Below, one piece after another: positions 14,046 through 22,615 of a stretch of DNA of 64,000 nucleotides. Source of the DNA: Novosphingobium guangzhouense (lineage in GTDB: Bacteria; Pseudomonadota; Alphaproteobacteria; Sphingomonadales; Sphingomonadaceae); assembly GCF_002896965.1 (NCBI RefSeq), contig NZ_LYMM01000025.1:1-64000 (forward strand), read 5' to 3'. The first letter of the stretch is position 1. Each line of letters opens with the position of its first letter. The notes under the pieces were generated by a model. It ran no database searches. It was not told the origin of the DNA and was given only the letters and a program-made list of their open reading frames with translations. A program made the translations under genes and the position numbers.

Positions 14046-14237
14046 ATGACTACTCTGCAAAGCGCGCATCGGATCCAGATCGACCCCGAGCTTGTGATCC
14101 TCACCGATTTCCTCCGGGAGTGCCCGTACCAAATGGACGATGTCACTCCGGGGCAACTCATCGAGGCTTGCACCGATCTGATCGACCGTCTCGGTTTGAC
14201 GACGGACTACCTCGGATTCCGTGAGGCGCTCGACTGA
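14046..14237 (+). CDS. Small hypothetical protein, 63 aa
   Basis: AAGGA six bases before ATG 14046 sets the start. The product reads MTTLQSAHRIQIDPELVILT then ECPYQMDDVTPGQLIEACTD. It is acidic and helical. A strong hairpin (14247-14275) follows directly. No family is recognised. Confidence 0.5.
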   Translation: MTTLQSAHRIQIDPELVILTDFLRECPYQMDDVTPGQLIEACTDLIDRLGLTTDYLGFREALD

Positions 14238-14246
14238 CCGAGCATC

Positions 14247-14275
14247 AACCCGGTGGGCGCGGGGCTCACCGGGTT
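14247..14275 (+). terminator. Terminator hairpin after the 63-aa gene
   Basis: AACCCGGTG (14247-14255) pairs perfectly with CACCGGGTT (14267-14275) around an 11-nt GC-rich loop. Confidence 0.6.
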
Positions 14276-14305
14276 CAACAAATCACCCCTAGGGGGAGAC
14301 ACGCA

Positions 14306-14642
14306 ATGCACACACTGAGAGCCACCGAAGGAAGCCACCGCCCGCGCCGACCATTGTGAGGATGCGTACAGGCAACGATTCGGCACCCTTGACCATGAGA
14401 TGGTCAGAGATGACACCCTCGACCAGATTCGCGCCCACGCTTACCGCCTCCATCGCGCCTCGATGGATGTAGATGCCCTGCGGGCAGCGGTTCATGAGAG
14501 CCAAGCTGAGGCCGACCATTACGCGGCAGGGTACCGCCTCGCCCATGGTCTGGCCTCGGATGAGCCGGTCGAGGATGCGACCCTTAACGTGTTGTTGGCC
14601 GAGGCCGCGATGTTCCACCACGCGCTAGCAACGTACACCTAA
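14306..14642 (+). pseudogene. Helical hypothetical protein with an apparent +1 frameshift
   Basis: ATG at 14306 has the best ribosome binding site of the area (GGGGGAG) but its frame meets TGA after 17 codons. Coding-like sequence continues in the +1 frame from about 14320 (ATARADHCEDAYRQRFGTLD) through the open frame with ATG 14400 to the stop at 14642 (MVRDDTLDQIRAHAYRLHRA, then ESQAEADHYAAGYRLAHGLA). One indel, or a frameshift, would join both. The alternative is an 80-aa protein starting at 14400. Family unknown. Confidence 0.45.
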
Positions 14643-14683
14643 CTCGCGGCAGTCTGGACAGGGATCAGGTTGACGGCTGATCG

Positions 14684-14731
14684 GTATCCAAAATCGGTAT
14701 CCGAGGGTAAATTTGGATACTATTTGGATAC
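14684..14731. repeat. Two inverted pairs of GTATCC/GGATAC
   Basis: GTATCC lies at 14684-14689 and 14697-14702, GGATAC at 14715-14720 and 14726-14731. Spacings are 13 and 11 bp. This four-site pattern sits ~120 bp from the island/mscS junction, so an attachment or recombinase site is possible. Confidence 0.4.
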
Positions 14732-14849
14732 TTTTGGTGAAACACGAAGAGACAATGTGGAACATTAAGTGACAACGTATACCCTAAGCAACTGTGCTCA
14801 CGGGCCATTTTTGGACAAAGCGGGACATAGTGGAACAACGGGTTTCCTG

Positions 14850-15251
14850 ATGATCAATCAGGTCGAGAACTGGTCGTATTCCTCCAAGAACGTGCGTATC
14901 CAAGTCCCGGTCGTGGTCCCCTATGCCTCCGATATCGAGCTTGCCGAGAAGCTGATGCTGGAAGCGGCGGGTGCCGTGAAGCGTGTTCTCAAGGCCCCGC
15001 CGCCGACCGTCTGGCTTGACAGCTTCGCTGAAAACGGCGTGGCCTTCGTCATCCACGTGTGGATCACCGACCCCGAGGAGGGCACCGGAAACGTGCGGTC
15101 TGACGTGCTGAAAGGGCTTTGGAGGCTCATGCGGGATAACGGCATCAAGGTGCCTTTCCCGCAGCGCGATCTCAACCTTCGCGACACGGAAACCATGCGT
15201 GAACTGATCGATGCACTGCGCGATCGGAAAGGCGCGCCCGACCGCGTCTGA
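14850..15251 (+). pseudogene. 3' remnant of an MscS-family mechanosensitive channel gene
   Basis: From MINQVENWSYSSKNVRIQVP onward the frame matches the C-terminal soluble domain of MscS-type channels: LKAPPPTVWLDSFAENGVAF, VWITDPEEGTGNVRSDVLKG, then IKVPFPQRDLNL. A full protein would carry membrane helices and the beta domain before this point; these are missing. An in-frame GTG at 14769 adds unrelated residues. The remnant marks the right edge of the island and the return to high-GC DNA. The missing 5' part should lie at the other island end. Confidence 0.8.
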
Positions 15252-15330
15252 TCGCATGGAGGCCAGAATCCGGCCCCTCCCACTGCGCAGGGATATGGAC
15301 TGTGCCGACGATGGCGATATGCCATGAGGG

Positions 15331-16521
15331 ATGGAATCCGACCGTAGCGCCACTAGCCGCCCCGCCGCCGTCCGCCCGCTCCCGCGTGAGACGGAAAGTG
15401 TGGTCGACGCCGCCCGAAGCGTGATCGCCGCCCGCAGCATCGCCGGCATGAGCCTGCGCACGGTGGCCGAGGAAGCAGGCACTTCGGTCGGGTCGATCAG
15501 CTATCGCATCGGAGACCGCGCGGCCTTGATCACCGCCGTTCTGGACCGTGAGATAGACCTGATGACGCGGGCCCGCCGCGAATGGCGCGAACGGGTGGCG
15601 GGCCTGAACGGTGCGAGCGGCGACATTCTGGCCGACCTCGTCTGCGCATGGCTCGATGAAGGCGCAGGCGCTCGGCGTACTTCGGCGATCGTGACCTGCG
15701 AACTGGCGCTGCTGGCCAGCCGCGATCCCGGCGCTCTCCCTGCGATTGCGGCGCTGTTCGAACAGGCAGAAGGGCTGTGGCAGGACATTCTTCCCGCCGA
15801 TGAACCGGGACGCAAGCTGAGCGGGTTCATCGCGCGTTACTGTCTGGACGAGCAGGTCTTCTCTATCCTTCTTGAGGACGAGACGGACTATCGCCTGCTT
15901 CGCCGCTCGACGGTGCGCGGCGTTCTGCGGACAGGCACCGTGCCGCCGGACCCCGCCCTGACGGCATGGCACATGGCGCTGGTCGATCGGCTCGCCTTGC
16001 CCGCTGCCGCCGCTTACGACGAAACCTCGCCCGTGCCGCAGGGTACGAAAGGGACCATCGCCGAACATATCGCCGACATCATCGTCGAACAGGGCGTGGG
16101 GGCCTTGTCGCACCGCACGGTGGCGCAGGCTGTCGGGGTGGCGGCGTCCAGCGTAGCGCACCATTTCCCCGCCCATCGCGACATCCTGTTTGCCGGGGTG
16201 GAGGCCGTCTATCGCCGTCTGCGCAGCCAGATCCATGTCAGCGGCGCGCGGCTTGGCAACGGCGACATCATCCGCCTGACCCATGAATGTGCGCTTGCCG
16301 CGCTGACCGACCCGGCCTTCCGCCCCTTCGCCATCGATATGCGACGCCGCCGCGCCGAAAACGTCCATAGCCGCTATGCCGAATGGCTGGGCATTCCAGA
16401 AAACTCCGACCGAGCACGCGTGCAGGCAATGGTCATGGCTTCCATCGGCCACGGCCTGCGCACACTGGCTACGGATACCCAATGGGCGGACATGCGCGAA
16501 CTCGTCAGCACCCTCACCTGA
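15331..16521 (+). CDS. Double-domain TetR-type regulator, 396 aa
   Basis: Two TetR-type DNA-binding domains lie in one chain. The first is at about residues 20-70 (IAGMSLRTVAEEAGTSVGSI then SYRIGDRAALITAV), the second at about 235-290 (VGALSHRTVAQAVGVAASSV then AHHFPAHRDILFAG). Each is followed by a helical ligand-binding-type region. At 396 aa it is twice the usual TetR length, so the protein may act as an intramolecular pseudo-dimer. It lies directly upstream of the TonB receptor at 16650, its most likely target. Confidence 0.85.
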   Translation: MESDRSATSRPAAVRPLPRETESVVDAARSVIAARSIAGMSLRTVAEEAGTSVGSISYRIGDRAALITAVLDREIDLMTRARREWRERVAGLNGASGDILADLVCAWLDEGAGARRTSAIVTCELALLASRDPGALPAIAALFEQAEGLWQDILPADEPGRKLSGFIARYCLDEQVFSILLEDETDYRLLRRSTVRGVLRTGTVPPDPALTAWHMALVDRLALPAAAAYDETSPVPQGTKGTIAEHIADIIVEQGVGALSHRTVAQAVGVAASSVAHHFPAHRDILFAGVEAVYRRLRSQIHVSGARLGNGDIIRLTHECALAALTDPAFRPFAIDMRRRRAENVHSRYAEWLGIPENSDRARVQAMVMASIGHGLRTLATDTQWADMRELVSTLT

Positions 16522-16649
16522 ACCGTACACTTGTTTTTATGATTCGATATATGGCTTGAAAAATACCACACATATGTCCTGAAAGAGTCACACAGGCAGC
16601 CTAGAGGCGCGTCCCGAAGACACCCCGGTCATCAGGACGGAGCCCACCC

Positions 16650-18935
16650 ATGTCTGCTTTCACTCGCACGCGTACCATCCACCTCCTCACCACAATTCTC
16701 GCCGGGGCCGTCGCCCCGTGCTGGGCTTTCGCCGCGCAGGCAGAGGAAGTGCCGGCGGGCGACGATGCCCTCCCCGAAATCACCGTGACCGCCGAACGCC
16801 GCGCCGAAAGCAGCCAGAAGGTGCCGCTGGCGATCCAGTCGATCGATGGCGAAACGCTGGCCAAGACCGGCTACACGTCCGTTACCGACCTGCAGTACAC
16901 GATGCCCGGCGTTCAGTATGACCCGACGCAGGGCGCCGCATTCCAGATCCGCGGCGTGGGCAGTACGTCGTTCGACTTTTCCAACGCCAAGTCGGTTAGC
17001 GTCGTCGTCGATGATGTGGTAATGGACGGCCAGCGCGCCAACGGCCTGACCGGCCTTGTCGATATCGAGCGCGTCGATGTGCTGATGGGGCCGCAGGGCA
17101 CGCTGTTCGGCAAGAACGCCACTTCAGGCGTGATCGCGGTCAGCACCGTGAAGCCCAAGCTGGACGAATGGTCGCTGCGCGCCAGCGCCAGCTTCGGCGA
17201 GCATGACGAACGCATCCTCAACGCCACCGCCAACGTCCCCCTCGGCCCGATCGCGGCCTTGCGCGTATCAGGCTTCGATCAGGCCTTCGACGGTTTCGGC
17301 CGGAACGTCACGCTCAACCGCAAGGTCGGCTCGCAGCATGAATATGGCGGCCGCGCCCGGCTTTATCTTGAGCCATCGGACAGCTTCAACCTGACGGTCT
17401 CGGGCGACTATGCCTATCACTGGGACAGTAGCGTGCGCACGCCGGTTTCGGGCCAGTCGGCCGAAGTGACCGCGATCCTGAACGAGCTGGGCGTCTACCC
17501 CGGCCCGCAGAGCGCCGACACGGCAGACTCCTCGTTCGGCCAGATCAAGACCGAGGAATGGGGCACCTCGCTGCGCGCCAACGCCAAGCTGGGCGATCAT
17601 GACCTGACCTCGATCACCGCCTACCGCGTCACCGGCTACGACAACTGGACCCCCGCCAGCCTGACGCCCTATGACCGCTACGCCTATATCCCGTTCAACC
17701 TGGGCCAGCTGGACACCGACAAGTTCAGCCAGGAAATCCACCTTGCATCGCCCACCGGCGGCTTCATGGAATACCTTGTCGGCGCGTTCTACAATCGCCT
17801 CCATGCGCGCCAGACGCAGCTGCAGTGGTCGACCGGCGGCCAGCCGCTCTACGACGCGGACGGCACCCCCCTGCCCACGCTGATCGCGCTGACCGGCGCC
17901 ATCGGCGAAGACGGCAATGCGTCGCTGTTCGATTCCGTGAACGAAACGATGGCGGCCTTCGGCCAGCTCAAGTTCAACTTCACCCCGCGCCTCGCCCTGA
18001 CGCTGGGCGGCCGGTACACGCATGACAACAATTCGCAGAGCATCGACTACGTCTATATCAATCCCGAACCGATCGCAGGATACACGCCCGCCTTCACCGC
18101 ATCCAGCGCCGCGCCTGCCTTCGACTTCGGCCGGGTGAAGGGAAACAATTTCTCGTTCCGCATTGCGCCCACGTACCAGCTGGCGGACAACGTCATGGTC
18201 TATGCGACCTATTCCACCGGCTACAAGCCGGCGGGCATCGCCTTCGTCGGCAACAAGTATGCGCCCTATGAAGACGAAACCGTCAAGGCATGGGAAGCAG
18301 GCATCAAGTCCGAATGGTTCGGCCGTCGCCTGCGCCTGAACCTTGACGTGTTCCGCTCTGATTTCAAGGACTTCCAGGCGACGATCCTGACGCAGATCCC
18401 CGATGGATCGGGTGGCATGATCAACGCCACCGTCATCGGCAATGCGGGCGGCCTGCGCACGCAGGGCGTAGAGGGCAACCTGGTGGTTCAGCCGGTGCGC
18501 GGCCTGCAGCTTTCCGGCGCGGTGACTTACACCGATGCCAAGTTCACCGACTATGTCTACAACGCCACCACCAACTACACCGGATCGCGCCTGACCAACT
18601 CCCCCGAATGGTCGGGCACGGCTGCGATCGACTTCGACCATGAATTTGACTCCGGCCTCGGCTTCAAGGCCCACGCCGACTATGCCTATCGCAGCGAATA
18701 CTGGACTGTGGTGGGCCAGCCCGACTACTCGCACGTTCCCGGTTATGGCCTCGTCAACGGGCGCCTCAGCGTGACCCTGCCGAACCGTCCGATCGAGATC
18801 GGCGTCTATGCGCGCAACCTGTTTGACAAGTACTTCTCCACTGGATGGCAGCAGTACGGGGTGTTGGGCCTGCTGCACTACACTTCGCCCAACGCGCGCC
18901 GCACCGTGGGCGGTTTCGTCAACGTCAACTTCTGA
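16650..18935 (+). CDS. TonB-dependent outer membrane receptor, 761 aa
   Basis: A signal peptide (STRTRTIHLLTTILAG-type start, cleavage after AFAAQAEE) is followed by the TonB-box region EITVTAERR, the plug domain (VPLAIQSIDGETLAKTGYTS to about residue 165) and a 22-strand barrel ending in an aromatic residue (VGGFVNVNF). The plug motif RVDVLMGPQGTLFGKNATSG is clear. Such receptors import a ligand across the outer membrane with TonB energy. The nearby catabolic operon suggests an organic compound rather than iron, by inference. The divergence from siderophore receptors and the upstream TetR support this. Confidence 0.9.
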   Translation: MSAFTRTRTIHLLTTILAGAVAPCWAFAAQAEEVPAGDDALPEITVTAERRAESSQKVPLAIQSIDGETLAKTGYTSVTDLQYTMPGVQYDPTQGAAFQIRGVGSTSFDFSNAKSVSVVVDDVVMDGQRANGLTGLVDIERVDVLMGPQGTLFGKNATSGVIAVSTVKPKLDEWSLRASASFGEHDERILNATANVPLGPIAALRVSGFDQAFDGFGRNVTLNRKVGSQHEYGGRARLYLEPSDSFNLTVSGDYAYHWDSSVRTPVSGQSAEVTAILNELGVYPGPQSADTADSSFGQIKTEEWGTSLRANAKLGDHDLTSITAYRVTGYDNWTPASLTPYDRYAYIPFNLGQLDTDKFSQEIHLASPTGGFMEYLVGAFYNRLHARQTQLQWSTGGQPLYDADGTPLPTLIALTGAIGEDGNASLFDSVNETMAAFGQLKFNFTPRLALTLGGRYTHDNNSQSIDYVYINPEPIAGYTPAFTASSAAPAFDFGRVKGNNFSFRIAPTYQLADNVMVYATYSTGYKPAGIAFVGNKYAPYEDETVKAWEAGIKSEWFGRRLRLNLDVFRSDFKDFQATILTQIPDGSGGMINATVIGNAGGLRTQGVEGNLVVQPVRGLQLSGAVTYTDAKFTDYVYNATTNYTGSRLTNSPEWSGTAAIDFDHEFDSGLGFKAHADYAYRSEYWTVVGQPDYSHVPGYGLVNGRLSVTLPNRPIEIGVYARNLFDKYFSTGWQQYGVLGLLHYTSPNARRTVGGFVNVNF

Positions 18936-18943
18936 AGCCCTTC

Positions 18944-18972
18944 GGACCGGGTTCGAAGCATGGGCCCGGTCC
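18944..18972 (+). terminator. Hairpin between the receptor and the next gene
   Basis: GGACCGGG (18944-18951) pairs with CCCGGTCC (18965-18972). It may partially end the receptor transcript; the next gene starts 21 bp later. Confidence 0.45.
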
Positions 18973-18992
18973 GTCCTTCGCGGGAGAATCTC

Positions 18993-19787
18993 ATGACTAC
19001 ACGGCGCGCGCTTCTTGCCGGTGCCCCGGCCGGCCTGCTGGCTGCCCAATCCGCCTTCGCCCCTTCCGCCCTTGCAGACGTGCTGAAGGGCGACGGCGGC
19101 GATGTCGAGGCGCTTGAACGCCTGATGGTAGAAACGCTCGACGAGGAACTGGGCGATCGGGCGGTTGCGCGGCGGCTGGCCGCGCTGATCACCGAAGCAG
19201 GGTTCCGCTGGGAATACCCCGCTTTTCCGGTGCGCGAAGCGGACAGCGTCGTCGCCTACAGCTTCGGCTACCGTTCGAAGACGGGCAAGGTCGATGCCAA
19301 CACCGGCCTGTCTGACGGAGCGGAAACGCCTGAGCCCGGCCCGGTCAATGCGCTGCTGGCCGATGCGGTGCAGGCCATCGCGCGGGTGCGCAAGGTGCGC
19401 GTCTATGCCCAGTGGGAAATTGCGCAGGTGCTGGCGGCAAAGCACGGGATGCAAGACGTCGTGCCGATCCACCCGACCATCGGGCCCGACGGCAAGGTTG
19501 TCTATCTCAGCACCGATGGCGTAGCCAAGGCCATAGTCGCCCACGCCGGCTCCGCGCAGGCGCTCGGCAAAGTTGCCGTCGTCGGCCACCGGGACCATGT
19601 GAAACGCTGTGTGCTCACTTCTCAGGCCAATGGCATGACAGCTGCCGTCGCCCGCGAAGTGCCGTTGCCGGTCGTCTACGATCCGCAGTCCGCCCAGCCC
19701 TGGACGCGCCGCCGCGATGCCTATCTGCTGACCGACCTGACCGCGCAGCTTTCGATGATCCGCAACCGCGTCATCGCGGAACTGTAA
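18993..19787 (+). CDS. Tat-exported protein of unknown function, 264 aa
   Basis: MTTRRALLAGAPAGLLAAQS is a twin-arginine-type signal peptide with a likely cleavage after ALA near residue 29. GGGAGA precedes the ATG. The mature part is a mixed alpha/beta domain (IARVRKVRVYAQWEIAQVLA, YLSTDGVAKAIVAHAGSAQA, KVAVVGHRDHVKRCVLTSQA, PLPVVYDPQSAQPWTRRRDA). The layout recalls DUF218/YdcF-like folds, but I cannot confirm this. It probably shares a transcript with the TonB receptor and may process its ligand in the periplasm. Confidence 0.6.
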   Translation: MTTRRALLAGAPAGLLAAQSAFAPSALADVLKGDGGDVEALERLMVETLDEELGDRAVARRLAALITEAGFRWEYPAFPVREADSVVAYSFGYRSKTGKVDANTGLSDGAETPEPGPVNALLADAVQAIARVRKVRVYAQWEIAQVLAAKHGMQDVVPIHPTIGPDGKVVYLSTDGVAKAIVAHAGSAQALGKVAVVGHRDHVKRCVLTSQANGMTAAVAREVPLPVVYDPQSAQPWTRRRDAYLLTDLTAQLSMIRNRVIAEL

Positions 19788-19800
19788 GATAGAAACGACG

Positions 19801-19832
19801 CAAGGATGGGCCCTCGCTCCGGCCCGTCCTTG
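19801..19832. terminator. Terminator hairpin after the Tat-exported protein gene
   Basis: CAAGGATGGGCC (19801-19812) pairs with GGCCCGTCCTTG (19821-19832) over 12 bases with one mismatch. Confidence 0.6.
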
Positions 19833-19946
19833 TGCTGCACCGCGCGCTCGACTATGCTGGCCGCGCAAATTTTCGGGAGCACACCGCCATGATCCTTTCC
19901 CTGACCGCATCGCCGACCCGTCGTGCCGCCAAGGAAAGCCGTATTC

Positions 19947-21548
19947 ATGCCTGCCTCGATCTCCGTTTCCAATCTCACCTGGTCCACCCCTGACGGCGGA
20001 CGCGTCCTTGACGGCGTAACCCTTGATTTCGGCCGCGAACGCGCGGGGCTGATCGGGCGCAACGGCATCGGCAAGTCAACATTGCTGAACCTTGTCGCCG
20101 GGCGGCTCGTGCCAGCGAAGGGCGTCGTGCGCGTGCAGGGCACGATCGCCATGCTGCGCCAGACACTGCAAGTCGGCCCCGACGAAACCGTCGCCGATCT
20201 CCTCGGCATCACCCAGGCCCTTGACGTTCTGCAGCGGGCAGAGACAGGGACGGCAACGTTGGACGAGCTTGCCGATGCCGACTGGACGGTGGAAGCCCGC
20301 GCCGCCGATGCTTTGGCCGAAATGGGGCTGAACGTTGCGCTCGATCGCTTGCTGACCACCCTGTCAGGCGGGCAGAGGACACGCGCCGCGCTGGCCGGGC
20401 TGACCCTTGCCGCCCCCGATTTCCTGCTGCTGGACGAGCCGACCAACAACCTCGACGCCGATGGCAGGGCTGCTGTGTACGACATGCTTAGCGGCTGGCG
20501 GGCGGGCGCGCTCGTCGTCAGCCATGACCGCGAACTGCTTGAAACGATGGACGCCATCGTGGAACTGACTTCGCTGGGTGCGACGCGCTACGGCGGCAAC
20601 TGGAGCGCCTATTCCGAGCGCAAGGTTATCGAACTTGCCGCTGCCGAACATGACCTTGCAGTCGCCGAACGGCACCGCACGCAGATCGCGCAAAAGGCGC
20701 AAACTGCTACGGAGCGGCAGCAGCGGCGCGATGCGGCAGGCAGCCGCAATGCCGCGCGGGGCGGCATGCCGCGCATCCTTCTGGGCGCCCGGCGCGAGCG
20801 GGCCGAAAACAGCGGCGCAGAAAACAGGCGGCTTGCCGAACGGCAGCGCGCCGAAGCTGACCACGCGCTGGAACGCGCCCGCGCGCGCGTGGAAGTGTTG
20901 CAACCCCTGTCGATGCAGATCGCTCCGACCGGCCTTGCCCCCTCGCGCGAGGTACTGACGCTTGAGCGCGTCTGTGCCGGCCATGCCGCGGGAGCACCTG
21001 TTCTGAGGGATGTAACGCTGCGCATCGTGGGACCTGAACGGCTTGCCGTCACCGGCGCGAACGGCGTCGGGAAATCGACCTTGCTTCAAGTCATCGTCGG
21101 CGCACTTGCCATCTCATCCGGCCGGCTAGAGCGGCACGCTGCCTGCGTTCTGCTGGATCAGGGCGTATCGATCCTGCAACGAGGCGCGTCCATCGTCGAC
21201 AACTTCTCACGCCTCAATCCGGGCGTTGACGACAACACATGCCGCGCCACGCTCGCCCGGTTCGGCTTTCGTGGGGCAAGCGCGGACCGGATGATCCAAG
21301 ACCTTAGCGGAGGGCAGATGCTGCGCGTGGGTCTGGCCTGCGTGCTGGGCAATCCCCGTCCCCCGTCGCTGCTCATCCTCGACGAGCCTACCAACCACCT
21401 GGATATCGAGGCGATCGAAGCCGTCGAAGCCGCCTTGCTGGCCTATGACGGTGCACTGGTGGTAGTCAGCCACGACCGGCGCTTTCTCGATCGGATCGGC
21501 ATCACCAGAACGGTGCAACTGCAGCGCCCCGGTCCAACCTCAGAGTAG
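19947..21548 (+). CDS. ABC-F family ATPase, 533 aa
   Basis: Two ABC ATPase domains are joined in one chain without membrane segments. Domain 1 has Walker A GRNGIGKST (residues 37-45), signature LSGGQRTRAALAGL and Walker B FLLLDEPTNNLD. Domain 2 has GANGVGKST, LSGGQMLRVGLACVL and LLILDEPTNHLD. A charged helical linker (ERQQRRDAAGSRNAARGG) sits between them. ABC-F proteins bind the ribosomal E site and relieve stalling or protect against antibiotics. AAGGA precedes the ATG. The 3' end overlaps the convergent LytTR gene by 9 bp. Confidence 0.9.
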   Translation: MPASISVSNLTWSTPDGGRVLDGVTLDFGRERAGLIGRNGIGKSTLLNLVAGRLVPAKGVVRVQGTIAMLRQTLQVGPDETVADLLGITQALDVLQRAETGTATLDELADADWTVEARAADALAEMGLNVALDRLLTTLSGGQRTRAALAGLTLAAPDFLLLDEPTNNLDADGRAAVYDMLSGWRAGALVVSHDRELLETMDAIVELTSLGATRYGGNWSAYSERKVIELAAAEHDLAVAERHRTQIAQKAQTATERQQRRDAAGSRNAARGGMPRILLGARRERAENSGAENRRLAERQRAEADHALERARARVEVLQPLSMQIAPTGLAPSREVLTLERVCAGHAAGAPVLRDVTLRIVGPERLAVTGANGVGKSTLLQVIVGALAISSGRLERHAACVLLDQGVSILQRGASIVDNFSRLNPGVDDNTCRATLARFGFRGASADRMIQDLSGGQMLRVGLACVLGNPRPPSLLILDEPTNHLDIEAIEAVEAALLAYDGALVVVSHDRRFLDRIGITRTVQLQRPGPTSE

Positions 21549-22412
21549 CCCCGCCTCCGCCGCCGCAGACCGAAAGCCCCGGCTGACGGGGATGCGCATC
21601 CCGTTGCGCAGCACGAGTGCATGGCTGGAGCCCGACTTTTCACTATGCTTCACTGCGGCAGACGCGACCCAATAGGAACGGTGCACGCGTGCCCCTTCCA
21701 TGCGCCCTTCAAGTTCGGCCACGGCATCGGAAATGCGATAGAGGATAAGATCCTCGCCATGTTCTCCGATGACGCGCAGATAGTGTTCCTCGGCGATCAT
21801 CGCCCAGATCGGCCCGATCGGCTTTCTTATCCGCGCCATGAAGGCGGGCTGCGCCGGGGCCACGGGCTCCGCAAGCGCCGTATCGGCGGCGCGTGCTTGG
21901 CGGAGTGGGCTATCGCCCCCCGATGCGCTCATACGCACATAGCCGAAGCGCCGCATGCCGTGGAAATGGACGAGTACGCCGTTGATCAACACCCACAGAC
22001 CGATGTTGAGCACCTGCCGCTGGATCACCACCGCAGGAGACGTCGAGGGCAAGGGCTGCCGCAAGTCCGCCCCCACCAGCGTCGCCTGGAACGCCTCTAC
22101 ATAAAGGTGCTTGCACAATTCGAGCACCGGAGTGCCCATGACCGCACCTCCGACGAGCACGGCGATCAGCGAGGGATGCCAAGGCTTCATCACCACTCGC
22201 GCAGCCCGCGTGGCGAGTTCATATGTCGCCAGGTTCACGATCCCGGCCCCGACCCAGAACATGATGGCCAGCCCGGTAGGCCATGCGGTTGTGCGCCCTG
22301 CATTGAGCCAGCCAAGAGGCAGCGCAAAGGCCTCGATGATGAGCAGCACCGCAATGAAGGCCGTGAATTCCGATTCCGGCGATCCGCGATTCCAATGACG
22401 GGCAAAGTGCAT
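21540..22412 (-). CDS. Membrane-bound LytTR-type transcription regulator, 290 aa
   Basis: The N-terminal ~170 residues hold four predicted membrane helices (FTAFIAVLLIIEAFALPLGW, GLAIMFWVGAGIVNLATYEL, LIAVLVGGAVMGTPVLELC, LNIGLWVLINGVLVHF). The C-terminal ~95 residues match the LytTR DNA-binding domain (PIGPIWAMIAEEHYLRVIGE, RVHRSYWVASAAVKHSEKSG). The start MHFARHW is chosen because AAGGGG lies in front of it. Membrane-tethered LytTR proteins of this build occur in sphingomonads without a partner kinase. The signal is unknown. Confidence 0.8.
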   Translation of the reverse strand: MHFARHWNRGSPESEFTAFIAVLLIIEAFALPLGWLNAGRTTAWPTGLAIMFWVGAGIVNLATYELATRAARVVMKPWHPSLIAVLVGGAVMGTPVLELCKHLYVEAFQATLVGADLRQPLPSTSPAVVIQRQVLNIGLWVLINGVLVHFHGMRRFGYVRMSASGGDSPLRQARAADTALAEPVAPAQPAFMARIRKPIGPIWAMIAEEHYLRVIGEHGEDLILYRISDAVAELEGRMEGARVHRSYWVASAAVKHSEKSGSSHALVLRNGMRIPVSRGFRSAAAEAGLL

Positions 22413-22615
22413 ACCTGACCCCTTGCAATGGCGCCGCCACCACCCCTGGGCGCGCGCATCCCATGATGCGTGAACGGTAACCCGCGTCATTCACGCAGCG
22501 CGAATAACCGATGGCGACTATCCGCGTATCGACCAGCGCAGATCGCGAAGAGCCCGCTTCAAACCCTGTGCTGCGCTCTGCACCCTGCTGTCTTCCGGCC
22601 GCAGAGGGAACCAGC

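Noticed and set aside
17268..19910. Minus-strand frame of 880 codons
   Set aside because: Antisense to the TonB receptor and the Tat protein genes; His/Arg/Gly/Ala-rich with no motif, as expected of antisense frames in high-GC DNA.
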